Assembly: GCA_047973435.1 (NCBI GenBank)
Contig: JBKECA010000428.1
Span: 1-9,110, forward strand
DNA: 9,110 nt
Reading direction: 5' to 3'
From: JBKECA01 sp047973435
GTDB taxonomy: Bacteria; Planctomycetota; Planctomycetia; Planctomycetales; Planctomycetaceae
This document shows, piece after piece, positions 1 through 6,837 of this stretch; positions within the stretch are counted from its first letter, which is position 1, and the number at the start of each line of letters is the position of its first letter. The position numbers and the translations under genes are program-made. The notes beneath the pieces are model-generated. The model worked only from the letters and a program-made list of their open reading frames with translations. It had not been told where the DNA came from and searched no databases.

Positions 1-667
1 GCTGCAGAAACCGGCCGATGACGTCGGTCCACAGGCTGCCGTCGGCCGTCAGCTCATCGAGCGACAGGAATTCGTCGCCGTTGCGGTTCACCTGCTCAAA
101 CAGTTTGGCCCCCTCTTCCGCGCCCTTCCAGTACTTAGAGAGCTCCTCCCGCGAGAGTCGCAGGTCGCCATCACGGTCGTACTCGTTAATCGTGCCGCGC
201 CAGTAGAAGTTGCGGCCAACGTCATCTCGCAAGGGGAGACCGTTCGCCGTCATCAGCCCATACGCCACGGCCAGGCCCGAACGCACCTCTTCCCGCGACA
301 CTGTTCCCGAGTGATCCCGATCCAAATCGGCGAAGTGCTCTCGATACCACGCCGTCCCTGTTGCCGCGGCCCATTCGGATGGATCAAGGGTGCCGCTATT
401 GTCCCGGTCCCCAGCCGCAAACGTGGACAGCAGTCGCTCAGTCTCCTCGCGGGCCCGGTTCGCCACGGGGTCCGGAACATCCCCTCTGGCCCCGGCGTCG
501 CGGAAGGCACGGAACGAGACGAACTCGGCCGACGACAAACGCGCATCCCGATCAAAATCAAAGATCTGGAAACTCTGCGTCCGCTTGCCGACCTCAGCTT
601 CGGGCGCACTCGACACGGCCTCTGCCAGCGTCAGGCGGCCGTCGCCGTCCTGATCCTGCTGAGCGAA
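1..667 (-). repeat. EF-hand module 3, partial (residues 873 onward)
   Basis: Third module, cut by the window edge after about 222 residues. It starts at FAQQDQDGDGRLTLAE and keeps module order through VPDPV, two loops, FYWRGTI, YDRDGDLRLS, the NRNGDEFLS loop and LWTDVIGRFL at the very edge. A run of 26 residues around WRGTI is identical to module 2, with few changes in the next 40. This implies that modules 2 and 3 arose from a later duplication, or are homogenised, relative to module 1. Confidence 0.85.
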
Positions 668-3283
668 CGCGGGCAGCACCTGATCCCGGAGTCGTCGCTC
701 CGTCTCGATCGCCCCGGCGAGACGAGCGGCTGCGGCAAACTCGGCCGGACTCAGCCGTCCATTGGCGTCGGTATCGGCGTCGGAGAACGCAGCCTCGTCG
801 CGATGGAGCAGCGGCTGGTAAATTCCATCCGCATCGTCCACCTGAAACGCCTCGGCGATCGACAGTGTTCCGTCGTCATCCCGGTCATACGCGGCCATCA
901 GCCGCTCAGACGGAATACGCTGCGGGTCGTAGTCGAACTTCAGTTCGCGAATCTCCAGCCAGCCGGAGTGGTCCCGATCGAGCCGGTCCAACAGCCGCTG
1001 GGAAAGACCAAGAAACGGCAGCGTCTCCGTCGGATGGAACTCCACCAGACTCAGCCGGCCGTCGTGATCGAGATCCTTGCGGGTCGCGTTCCAGGCGAGC
1101 GTCATGTTCCCGAACGGGTGCTCCCGAAACTCCGCCAGCGACAGCAGGCCGTCCCCGTCGTCATCGAACGCCGGAAAGACGTAAGGAAGGTAAGGCTGCT
1201 CCCAGTGAAACACCTTGGCTTGCAGCTCCGCCAGTGAGACGAGGCCGTCGAGATCCTGATCGTATCCCAGGAACCGGTTGACGACGTCGAACCAGAGGCT
1301 TTCGTCGTCGGTCATCTCCGCCAGCGTCAGGAATTCGTCTCCATCCTGGTTGACCTGCTCGAACAGCTTGGCCCCCTCCTCCGGACCTTTCCAATACTTG
1401 GCAAGTTCCTCCCGCGAGAGTCTCAGGTCCCCGTCCCGGTCGTACTCGTTGATCGTGCCGCGCCAATAGAAGTTGCGACCGGCCTCGCTACGCAGCCGAA
1501 GCCCCTCGGCCGACTCGACACCATACGCAACCGCCACTCCACCGCGCAGCTCCTCGCGTGAGACGCGGCCGTTGCCGTCGCGGTCAAAGTCGGCAAACCG
1601 GTCCGCGCACCATTGTCCATTGAGCGCCGCCGTCCACGCCTCGCGATCCGTTCCGCCGTCGTCAGTCGCCAAGGCGGTCTGCAGTCGCGACAGCTCCTCG
1701 TCGGCCCACTGGACGACAGGATCGGGGATCGGACCGCGCGTCGCAAAATCGCGGTCCGCCTGATACGACAGGTATTCGAGCCACGACAGCCGGGCGTCCC
1801 GGTCAATATCGAACACGCGAAACAACCGGGTCCGTCCCGGAGCCTGATCCGCCGGTGCGCCGGCCAGAGTCTCCTCCAATGTAACCTGTCCGTCGCCATC
1901 CGTGTCCCGCTGGAGGAAAGTCGGGCGGATGGTGGACTGCAATTGCCGCTCGCTGTTGACCGCCGCCGCAAGTCCGCGAGCACGGGTGAGTTCCGCCGGC
2001 TGCAAGCGGTCGTCGCCGTCGATGTCCGCCCGTGCGAACACCAGACGGTGGCGTTCCAGTTCCGGTCGGAATTGCGCTCCCGACTCCGCTGATTGAAACG
2101 CCTCGGCCAGCGTCAATGAGCCGTCCTGGTCGGCATCGTAGGAGGCGAGCAAGACGTCGGCCGGCACGCTGTTCCGATTGACGTCAAAACTGAACTCGCG
2201 CAGTTCCAGCCATCCGGAGTGATCGCAGTCCAGACGCTCAAACAACAGCTGCGACAGCCCCCGGAACTCCCAGCCCGGCGTCGGATGAAACTCATCCAGG
2301 CTGAGTCGGGCGTCCGCGTCCAGATCCTTGCGGGTGGTGTTCCAGACGAGCGCGAGGTTTCCGAACGGGTGCCCCCGGAACTCCGGCAGCGACAGCTGTC
2401 CGTCGCCGTCGAGATCGAACGCTGGGAAGACATAGGGGATATACGGCCGCTCCCACTCGAATGCTTTACGTCCAATCTCCGCGAGCGACGCCCGGCCATC
2501 CAGATCCTGGTCGTAGCCGAGGAACTTGCCGACCACGTCGATCCAGAGTTCATTGCTCTGGGCCATCTCCGGCAGCGTCATGAACCCGTCGCCATCCGCA
2601 TCGACCGCCTGAAACAGCTTGGCAGCTGCCTCCTGGCCGCGCCAGTTGCGGGCCGTGAACTCCTCGTGCGAGAGTTGTAAGTCGCCGTCCTTGTCGTAAT
2701 CGACGATCGTCCCCCGCCAATTGAACACCCGCCCACGGTCGTCACGCAGGGAGACGCCGGTGATCGATTCCAGGCCGTACGCGACACGCAGTCCCGATAT
2801 GAGTTCGTCCGCAGAGAGTTGTCCGTTCTGATCCCGGTCCCACACCGGAAGCGCCGCCACGTACCAGCGAGTCCCGGCGGCCGCAGGCCACTCGGCCGCC
2901 GTCAACTGACCGTCGCCATCGCCATCCTTATCCTTGAATGACGCGGTCGCGGCGGCAATCACCTCGTCCGCCGCCATCCGGACCGGGTCGGGAATTCCGG
3001 CGACGCGCGCATCGCCGGCAAGCGGAGAGACCCGATACTCTTCGATGGACAAAGACTGGCTGCCGTCGAAGTCGTACACCCGCCAGGTGCGGCGGCGGTT
3101 CGCCTGCTGCGGCTCGGGAACGCCGGCGAGCAACTCTTCGAGAGAAATTCCTCCGTCGTTATCACTATCGAGGTTCTGAAACTCCTGCAGCGCCGCCGTT
3201 GACGGCTCTTGAGCCGTGACAGCCGCTCCGACCGCCAGCAGGAGGGTGCACCATGTCAGTCCATGATTGAATCGAGCGTGCAT
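1..3283 (-). CDS. Giant secreted EF-hand repeat protein, 3' end outside window
   Basis: The minus-strand frame opens with ATG at 3283 and stays open for 1094 codons to the left edge, so the C-terminus is missing. I translated every codon and found no stop. A GGAG ribosome-binding site (3294-3297) sits 10 nt before the ATG. Residues 1-24 look like a Sec signal peptide: basic and polar start, hydrophobic CTLLLAVGAAVTA core, likely cleavage after VTA before QEPS. The rest is almost entirely EF-hand loops of the DxDxDGxIxxxE type, for example DSDNDGGISLEE (residues 39-50), DTDGDGQVTLEE and DRDGDLRLSREE; I count 29 good loops and at least two degenerate ones. Loops are arranged in modules of about 420 residues (35-455, 456-872, 873 onward). 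Non-loop signatures such as WRGTI, DPV and LW.DV recur once per module. It should be exported and bind many Ca2+ ions; a structural, adhesive or calcium-buffering surface role is inference. No catalytic or anchor domain is visible. It is probably the last gene seen of an operon with the glycosyltransferase, whose stop lies 7 bp upstream. Confidence 0.93.
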   Translation of the reverse strand, partial: MHARFNHGLTWCTLLLAVGAAVTAQEPSTAALQEFQNLDSDNDGGISLEELLAGVPEPQQANRRRTWRVYDFDGSQSLSIEEYRVSPLAGDARVAGIPDPVRMAADEVIAAATASFKDKDGDGDGQLTAAEWPAAAGTRWYVAALPVWDRDQNGQLSADELISGLRVAYGLESITGVSLRDDRGRVFNWRGTIVDYDKDGDLQLSHEEFTARNWRGQEAAAKLFQAVDADGDGFMTLPEMAQSNELWIDVVGKFLGYDQDLDGRASLAEIGRKAFEWERPYIPYVFPAFDLDGDGQLSLPEFRGHPFGNLALVWNTTRKDLDADARLSLDEFHPTPGWEFRGLSQLLFERLDCDHSGWLELREFSFDVNRNSVPADVLLASYDADQDGSLTLAEAFQSAESGAQFRPELERHRLVFARADIDGDDRLQPAELTRARGLAAAVNSERQLQSTIRPTFLQRDTDGDGQVTLEETLAGAPADQAPGRTRLFRVFDIDRDARLSWLEYLSYQADRDFATRGPIPDPVVQWADEELSRLQTALATDDGGTDREAWTAALNGQWCADRFADFDRDGNGRVSREELRGGVAVAYGVESAEGLRLRSEAGRNFYWRGTINEYDRDGDLRLSREELAKYWKGPEEGAKLFEQVNQDGDEFLTLAEMTDDESLWFDVVNRFLGYDQDLDGLVSLAELQAKVFHWEQPYLPYVFPAFDDDGDGLLSLAEFREHPFGNMTLAWNATRKDLDHDGRLSLVEFHPTETLPFLGLSQRLLDRLDRDHSGWLEIRELKFDYDPQRIPSERLMAAYDRDDDGTLSIAEAFQVDDADGIYQPLLHRDEAAFSDADTDANGRLSPAEFAAAARLAGAIETERRLRDQVLPAFAQQDQDGDGRLTLAEAVSSAPEAEVGKRTQSFQIFDFDRDARLSSAEFVSFRAFRDAGARGDVPDPVANRAREETERLLSTFAAGDRDNSGTLDPSEWAAATGTAWYREHFADLDRDHSGTVSREEVRSGLAVAYGLMTANGLPLRDDVGRNFYWRGTINEYDRDGDLRLSREELSKYWKGAEEGAKLFEQVNRNGDEFLSLDELTADGSLWTDVIGRFLQ
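668..1918 (-). repeat. EF-hand module 2 (residues 456-872)
   Basis: Second module, about 417 residues. It starts at FLQRDTDGDGQ and carries the same ordered landmarks as module 1 (IPDPV, FYWRGTI, LWFDVVNRFLGYDQDLDG, FPAFDDDGDG, HPFGN, RKDLDHDG, HSGWLEIREL). I count 11 good loops. Two loop positions are degenerate: around DDGGTDREAW near 1630-1665, and around VDDADGIYQPL near 805-840. The stretch around the WRGTI motif is near-identical to module 3 at DNA level (1386-1482 against about 123-220). Confidence 0.85.
1919..3181 (-). repeat. EF-hand module 1 (residues 35-455)
   Basis: This is the first of three long tandem modules in the EF-hand protein, about 421 residues, with 12 recognisable loops. 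It begins at FQNLDSDNDGG. The landmarks shared with the other modules appear in the same order: a second loop ending IEEY, then IPDPV, two loops, the WRGTI motif, the DYDKDGDLQLS loop, LWIDVVGKFLGYDQDLDG, the FPAFDLDGDGQLS loop, HPFGN, RKDLD, an HSGWLELREF loop and DIDGDDRLQPAE. It is the most diverged of the three copies at both DNA and protein level. Confidence 0.85.
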
Positions 3284-3290
3284 TGATTGG

Positions 3291-4949
3291 TTACTCCGAT
3301 TCCTGGCGACTCGCTGAGCGATCGCGTTGATACTCCCTCACGACAACCCGATGTCCGCCGTTGTCGTTGCTGAAGAACTCCTGCGACCGCGTCAGTCTCC
3401 ACTCGCTGCTCAGCGGCACAGCAACCTCGTTCCCGCGCCCCCATAGATCGTAAGCGTCGACGGTGAAGACTCGCGTGGCATCGGTCTCATCCAACGCCTG
3501 AAGTGAGAGATACTCTTCCGGCAGAATGAACGGCCCCCCCTGGTAGTGCGGGTAGGGGCGACCGCGGTCGTAAACGAATATGCCTTCACGAGACCGTGCA
3601 TAGCGCTGTACGACCGGGTGCAGCGACCAGTCGGCAGCGATCACCGGCTCCTCAGCGGTCCGCCATTCGTTCAGCAGATCAATGCACTCGACGATGCCGT
3701 TCTGCCGTCCCTGCCGATCGTGTGCCTCAGCCTGTTGCCACGTCCAGCCCCCCAGCCAGAGACATGAGACGATCGTCGCCAGCACCTGCACCGGTCGCCA
3801 GCGAATCCGTCCAATCAACAGTCCCCAACCGATCAGCAGATAAAGTTGAGCGTAGGTGAGGTACCGCATCACCAGAATGCTGCGAACCTCCAGGCTGTAG
3901 ACAATCGCCAACAGCGGTGGACCAAGCGCCGCCAGCGCCACGAGCCAGCTTGCCGGCCGACCGCTCAGCGGCAATAGTGTGCATACAGCGACCCAGAACG
4001 CAACGCCCCACCAGGCCCACGTACCGGAGGACTTCCCCACCCCCTCCCAAGAGAGCAGACTTGCCGCCAACTGGGCCACCGTCTCCCAGGCGAACGGATC
4101 AATCCAGTAGCTGTCGGTCACCTGGCCCCGCTGCGCCTCAAATGACGGGAGCCATAAACCCCAGATGTTGGCCGCCACCCAGCCGCTCGCGGCACATCCG
4201 ATAACAAGCCGCCGCGTGCGTGGCGACCAGCCGTCGCGCAACAGGCCAACCGAGATACTGCCCCCGAGGAACAGGACAATCGCCCCGGCGGTGAACAGCC
4301 CGTAGTAGTGCGTCAGGGTCAGGCCGAGCCCTGACAGCGTGAGGACACTCCACTCCCACCACTGTCCGCCGCTCCGGACGACACGCAATGCAAACCATCC
4401 GCACCACGCCCCCCACAGCGACGCCAGCGGGTACATCCGCGCCGTCTGACCGTGGCTCACCTGCAGCGGGCAGAGCGCCACCAGCAGCGCCGCGTTCAAC
4501 GCGGTCCAATCGCTGCGCGACGATCGTGTCGCCTCAGACGCTGTGACCGTCGTCGCCTCGCGGACGAGCGCGAAGACAACCAGCACGGTCAGTGTTCCAC
4601 AGAACGCGCTGAACAGCCGCAAGGCGATCGGACCGTCTCCGAAAAACAGACTCCAGGTCTTGAGGCAGACGTAGTAGACCGGCGGATGGACGTTCCGCTG
4701 AATCGGAGCCAGCAACCCGCTCCAAGGGAATTGGATGTGTTTCCAGCTGGAGGACTCGTCGAACGACGCGCCGGTCGTCTCAATTCCCTGGGTCCGCAGC
4801 AAAGCCGCCAGGCCGAGGATCGCCACCAGGATCAAGATCGTCGGTCCGGCTGGCTGGCGTGCCGCTGCCTGTGCCGAGGAATGCGATCGTGCGTCCGGCT
4901 CGATTGAGACCGGCGGCGCGGGCCGCTCTGGCACGACGGCGACGTTCAT
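3291..4949 (-). CDS. Polytopic membrane glycosyltransferase, GT39/ArnT-like
   Basis: A 552-residue integral membrane protein with about 11 hydrophobic segments, beginning near residue 36 (ILILVAILGLAALL) and ending near 402, followed by a soluble C-terminal part of roughly 140 residues. It resembles the PMT/ArnT group (Glyco_transf_39 / PMT_2), which moves sugar from a polyprenyl-phosphate donor to an acceptor on the outer face of the membrane. Supporting motifs are an acidic pair DE at 64-65 just after the first membrane segment (where the family's catalytic acid lies), HPPVYY at 88-93 before a W..FFGD segment, QTARMYPL at 168-175, and RSILVMRYL at 356-364 in a late membrane region. I chose ATG 4949, not an upstream start at 5144, because the extra 65 residues are low-complexity and overlap the previous gene, whereas 4949 forms an ATGA overlap with that gene's stop. 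Donor and acceptor are unknown; nearby exported pilin-like and EF-hand proteins are possible acceptors, which is inference. Confidence 0.87.
   Translation of the reverse strand: MNVAVVPERPAPPVSIEPDARSHSSAQAAARQPAGPTILILVAILGLAALLRTQGIETTGASFDESSSWKHIQFPWSGLLAPIQRNVHPPVYYVCLKTWSLFFGDGPIALRLFSAFCGTLTVLVVFALVREATTVTASEATRSSRSDWTALNAALLVALCPLQVSHGQTARMYPLASLWGAWCGWFALRVVRSGGQWWEWSVLTLSGLGLTLTHYYGLFTAGAIVLFLGGSISVGLLRDGWSPRTRRLVIGCAASGWVAANIWGLWLPSFEAQRGQVTDSYWIDPFAWETVAQLAASLLSWEGVGKSSGTWAWWGVAFWVAVCTLLPLSGRPASWLVALAALGPPLLAIVYSLEVRSILVMRYLTYAQLYLLIGWGLLIGRIRWRPVQVLATIVSCLWLGGWTWQQAEAHDRQGRQNGIVECIDLLNEWRTAEEPVIAADWSLHPVVQRYARSREGIFVYDRGRPYPHYQGGPFILPEEYLSLQALDETDATRVFTVDAYDLWGRGNEVAVPLSSEWRLTRSQEFFSNDNGGHRVVVREYQRDRSASRQESE
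3294..3297 (-). promoter_or_regulatory. Ribosome-binding site of the EF-hand gene
   Basis: The minus strand reads GGAG 10 nt before the ATG at 3283. It lies in the last sense codons of the glycosyltransferase gene, whose stop (3291-3293) falls between this site and the EF-hand start. This supports both the chosen start and translation from a shared transcript. Confidence 0.6.
4946..4949 (-). other. ATGA stop/start overlap (translational coupling)
   Basis: The TGA stop of the DUF1559 gene (4946-4948) overlaps the ATG of the glycosyltransferase (4947-4949). Only a weak purine-rich stretch (CTGGGTGGGCT) precedes the ATG, so the downstream gene probably depends on ribosomes arriving from the upstream gene. 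This fixes the glycosyltransferase start and implies co-expression. Confidence 0.7.
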
Positions 4950-6052
4950 AGCCCACCCAGGTTCGCCAGGGGCTGTTGCAGCGGCGTCCCCTCCAGCAGA
5001 ATCCCGACCGGGCTCGACATCGCCGCATACGCTCCGCCATCGATGTTCTCCGCCAGGAACGTCACATGCGCGTCGGCGAAGGCCATGTGCACCCCCCCGT
5101 CGTGGAACGAATTCGGCACCGGCGACGTCCCTTCCGGCTCCCACAGGCCGCTGTTGATCTTGTCGTTCCCGGCATTGCAGCGCGAGAAGTCGACGTTCCC
5201 CGTGCTGCAGTGCCCACCGTTACAGGGGTTCCCGACGTAAAACGCGACCACATAGGGGCCGGGGTTGGCGAACCCCGAGTTGTTGCTCGAAGGATCGATC
5301 CCGGTTCTTGCGTTTTCGCTGACCAGGAACGTCTGTGACAGCCCGTCCTTGCAGTCGGCCAACTGATGATGCCGCTTGGAGATGTTCGTGTTCAGCGTCT
5401 CCATGAAGAACAGCCCCACATGATCGAACAACTTGCGGTCCAGGTCGTCCACAGCAGCCGTCCCGCTGCAGGCGCTGCCGTCGCCGTTGAGATCGAGCAG
5501 TACATGGTCGGGGTCCGACGGGCAGTCCCGCGTCCCATTCGGAGCCTGCAGCGTAAACCCCATGCCGCCGTTGACGACGTAACTCAAATCCGGCTGGTCC
5601 CCCTCATCGCTGCGGCTGATATCGACCGGGCAGACGTACACCGGCACGTGGGCCGTGCGCAGCTCGTCATTGGCCGGATCGAACAGCGGCAGGTCCAGGT
5701 CGAGCTGGTCGAACAGGTTTTTCTGCTCGACCCACGGCAGGATCGCGACCGCCCAACTGTAGTGCCCCCGGTTCCGCATCGACGCGTCGTGGCTCACCGC
5801 TCCCGAAGGCGGCAGCCGGTTGTTCGTCTGGTCGAACATCGGTAGCGCCACGGCGATGTTCCGAACGTTGTTCAGACAGCTCGTCTTCCGCGACGTCGCC
5901 CGCACCTTCGTGACCGCCGGCAGCGCGAGCGCCAGCAACGTCGCCAGCACCACCATCACCACGAGCAGTTCGACGATGGTGAACGCTTTGCGCGGGCCAA
6001 CCCGCAGTGGATGGCTCTGTAGTAAAGTCGGTGATGTCCGCGTTCGTCGCAT
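4946..6052 (-). CDS. DUF1559 pilin-like protein (intact)
   Basis: A 368-residue exported protein of the planctomycete DUF1559 family. A basic 23-residue leader ends RKA, followed by FTIVELLVVMVVLATLLALALPA (residues 24-46), a type IV prepilin methylation motif with the conserved Glu at mature position 5. Next comes the family signature (RKTSCLNN, then NNRLPPSG) and a C-terminal HDGGVHMAFADAHVTF block at 317-332, the H-X9-DG region. Two oddities: Ala rather than Gly precedes the cleavage site, and the last motif reads H-X9-DA. An Asp-rich stretch DLNGDGSAC (187-195) resembles an EF-hand loop. The ATG at 6052 was chosen because it gives a short prepilin leader; an upstream start at 6169 would add 39 residues lying inside the preceding gene. 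Its ribosome-binding site is weak. The start lies 17 bp after the upstream DUF1559 stop. It is probably processed and anchored or assembled in the envelope; the specific role is unknown. Confidence 0.88.
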   Translation of the reverse strand: MRRTRTSPTLLQSHPLRVGPRKAFTIVELLVVMVVLATLLALALPAVTKVRATSRKTSCLNNVRNIAVALPMFDQTNNRLPPSGAVSHDASMRNRGHYSWAVAILPWVEQKNLFDQLDLDLPLFDPANDELRTAHVPVYVCPVDISRSDEGDQPDLSYVVNGGMGFTLQAPNGTRDCPSDPDHVLLDLNGDGSACSGTAAVDDLDRKLFDHVGLFFMETLNTNISKRHHQLADCKDGLSQTFLVSENARTGIDPSSNNSGFANPGPYVVAFYVGNPCNGGHCSTGNVDFSRCNAGNDKINSGLWEPEGTSPVPNSFHDGGVHMAFADAHVTFLAENIDGGAYAAMSSPVGILLEGTPLQQPLANLGGL

Positions 6053-6069
6053 CTCGGTCTTGAGCAACT

Positions 6070-6315
6070 TCAATAAGGTCCCACCACGTCCCGTCCCTGC
6101 GGTGTGCAGAGCGCGGCGAATGTCGCTGAGTCGACGCTGTCGCTCACGAACCGCGCCTGGCCGTCGCACAGCACGATCTGTGTCCCTCCCGGATGATGGC
6201 TGCCGAACGAACCCTGGTTCGGACCACTGCCCGGCGTCCCCAGTCCCGGCTGCGACCAGCCGTGCTCCTGCGTCGTCTCACCGAAGGCGATCGTCTGGCT
6301 CTCGCCATCGATCAC
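6070..6315 (-). CDS. C-terminal fragment of split DUF1559 protein
   Basis: An 81-codon frame beginning at a GTG (6313-6315) created at the duplication. It overlaps the TGA of the upstream fragment (6312-6314) as GTGA, so termination-reinitiation is possible but unproven. It contains DGESQTIAFGET, HHPGGTQIVLCDG (H-X9-DG at residues 41-52) and the C-terminal CTPQGRDVVGPY, all matching the end of DUF1559 proteins. On its own it has no signal or membrane anchor, so it is unlikely to act as an independent gene. Confidence 0.5.
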   Translation of the reverse strand: MIDGESQTIAFGETTQEHGWSQPGLGTPGSGPNQGSFGSHHPGGTQIVLCDGQARFVSDSVDSATFAALCTPQGRDVVGPY

Positions 6316-6338
6316 ATCCTCTCGCCATCGATCACATC
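6299..6338. repeat. Perfect 20-bp tandem duplication
   Basis: The unit ctctcgccatcgatcacatc occurs twice back to back (6299-6318 and 6319-6338) with no mismatch. It lies inside the first DUF1559 gene and causes its frameshift. Deleting one copy restores the family-typical reading frame, so a single copy is inferred to be the ancestral state. Confidence 0.95.
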
Positions 6339-6830
6339 GCTGAGCGTCAGCCGCTTGGAAAACAGCCCCTCCGGACCAAGGTAAGTCGTGCGGCTGTCGC
6401 CCCCCGCTGTGGGAGCCTCAACCTCCGGATAAGAAGGACACCACAGCACCGGGATCTCGGTCTTGAGCAACGACTGCAGTGTGGGAGCCAGGCTGCCCCG
6501 TGCGTTCTGCTGCGGTCGCAACTGGTCGTACAGCGGTTTCTGTTCAATCTCCGGCAGGAGGAATGCGAGTACACCCCAGCCCTGGTCGTTGTCCTTAGGC
6601 AACTTCCCGTAAGTGCTCTCGTGGTGCTGCAGCGCCACTGCCAGTTGGTGCAGGTGATCCAGGCACTCGGTCTTCCTGGCTGACTCCCGCACTCCCTGCA
6701 CTGCCGGGACGGAAACCGCGAGGAGCAGTCCGACAATCGCGATGACCACCAGCAGTTCGATTAACGTAAACCCCCGGCCAGCTACCGGGGCTCTCGGAAG
6801 AACAGATTGAACTTGTTGATCTGGAGACAC
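6312..6830 (-). CDS. N-terminal fragment of split DUF1559 protein
   Basis: A 172-residue frame starting at GTG 6830, the only usable start because an in-frame TAA lies eight codons upstream and a strong GGGGGAG site sits 7 nt before it. Residues 1-19 form the leader ending in Gly; cleavage would fall before FTLIELLVV, with Glu at mature position 5. The product keeps the whole pilin-like N-terminal helix and about two-thirds of the head, then ends with the out-of-frame residues RM and a TGA inside the second copy of the 20-bp duplication. It could still be exported as a truncated protein. Confidence 0.7.
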   Translation of the reverse strand: MSPDQQVQSVLPRAPVAGRGFTLIELLVVIAIVGLLLAVSVPAVQGVRESARKTECLDHLHQLAVALQHHESTYGKLPKDNDQGWGVLAFLLPEIEQKPLYDQLRPQQNARGSLAPTLQSLLKTEIPVLWCPSYPEVEAPTAGGDSRTTYLGPEGLFSKRLTLSDVIDGERM

Positions 6831-6837
6831 GCGACGT

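Larger units (their letters stand above)
6070..6830 (-). pseudogene. DUF1559 pilin-like gene split by a 20-bp tandem duplication
   Basis: Two adjacent frames together make one DUF1559 protein. The first half (6312-6830) carries GFTLIELLVVIAIVG plus RESARKTECLDHLHQLAVAL and ends at a premature TGA. The second half (6070-6315) carries the family's C-terminal block with a true H-X9-DG motif. At the junction the 20-base unit 6299-6318 is repeated exactly at 6319-6338; 20 is not a multiple of three, so the frame shifts. Removing one copy restores a continuous 246-residue protein reading LSDVIDGESQTIAFGET across the join, which matches the family's DG.S.T....E region. The gene is therefore a recent frameshift mutant, a slippage-prone switch, or an assembly artefact. 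It lies 64 bp after the GYF_2 gene and 17 bp before the intact paralogue, and is shorter than that paralogue. Confidence 0.85.

Noticed and set aside
311..1281. Two long plus-strand frames of about 306-308 codons opposite the EF-hand gene
   Set aside because: They lie antisense to a gene with clear EF-hand motifs throughout, have Arg/Pro-rich compositions with no recognisable domain, and arise from GC-rich codons repeated in the modules.
253..2787. Several minus-strand frames of 60-190 codons in another frame (253-609, 1161-1466, 1423-1983, 2113-2553, 2578-2787)
   Set aside because: They are out of frame with the continuous EF-hand reading frame and encode low-complexity Arg/Ser-rich peptides. 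They are by-products of the repeated coding sequence.
3242..3283. Possible lipoprotein signal in the EF-hand protein (Cys12)
   Set aside because: The residues before Cys (LTW) do not fit a lipobox, and the Cys lies before the hydrophobic core; a standard Sec signal peptide fits better.
1..3283. Dockerin interpretation of the EF-hand loops
   Set aside because: Dockerins are short modules with a pair of loops; this is a continuous array with long-period repetition and no cohesin partner or enzyme domain in view.
4950..5144. Upstream start giving a 617-residue glycosyltransferase
   Set aside because: The extra 65 residues are low-complexity and overlap the DUF1559 coding sequence; the ATGA junction at 4946-4949 is a better start.
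6053..6169. Upstream start giving a 407-residue DUF1559 protein
   Set aside because: It would place 39 extra residues before an already adequate prepilin leader and lies inside the preceding gene's coding sequence.
5820..6683. Plus-strand frame of 287 codons over the DUF1559 region
   Set aside because: It is antisense to two genes with strong family signatures, and its translation shows no domain or signal.
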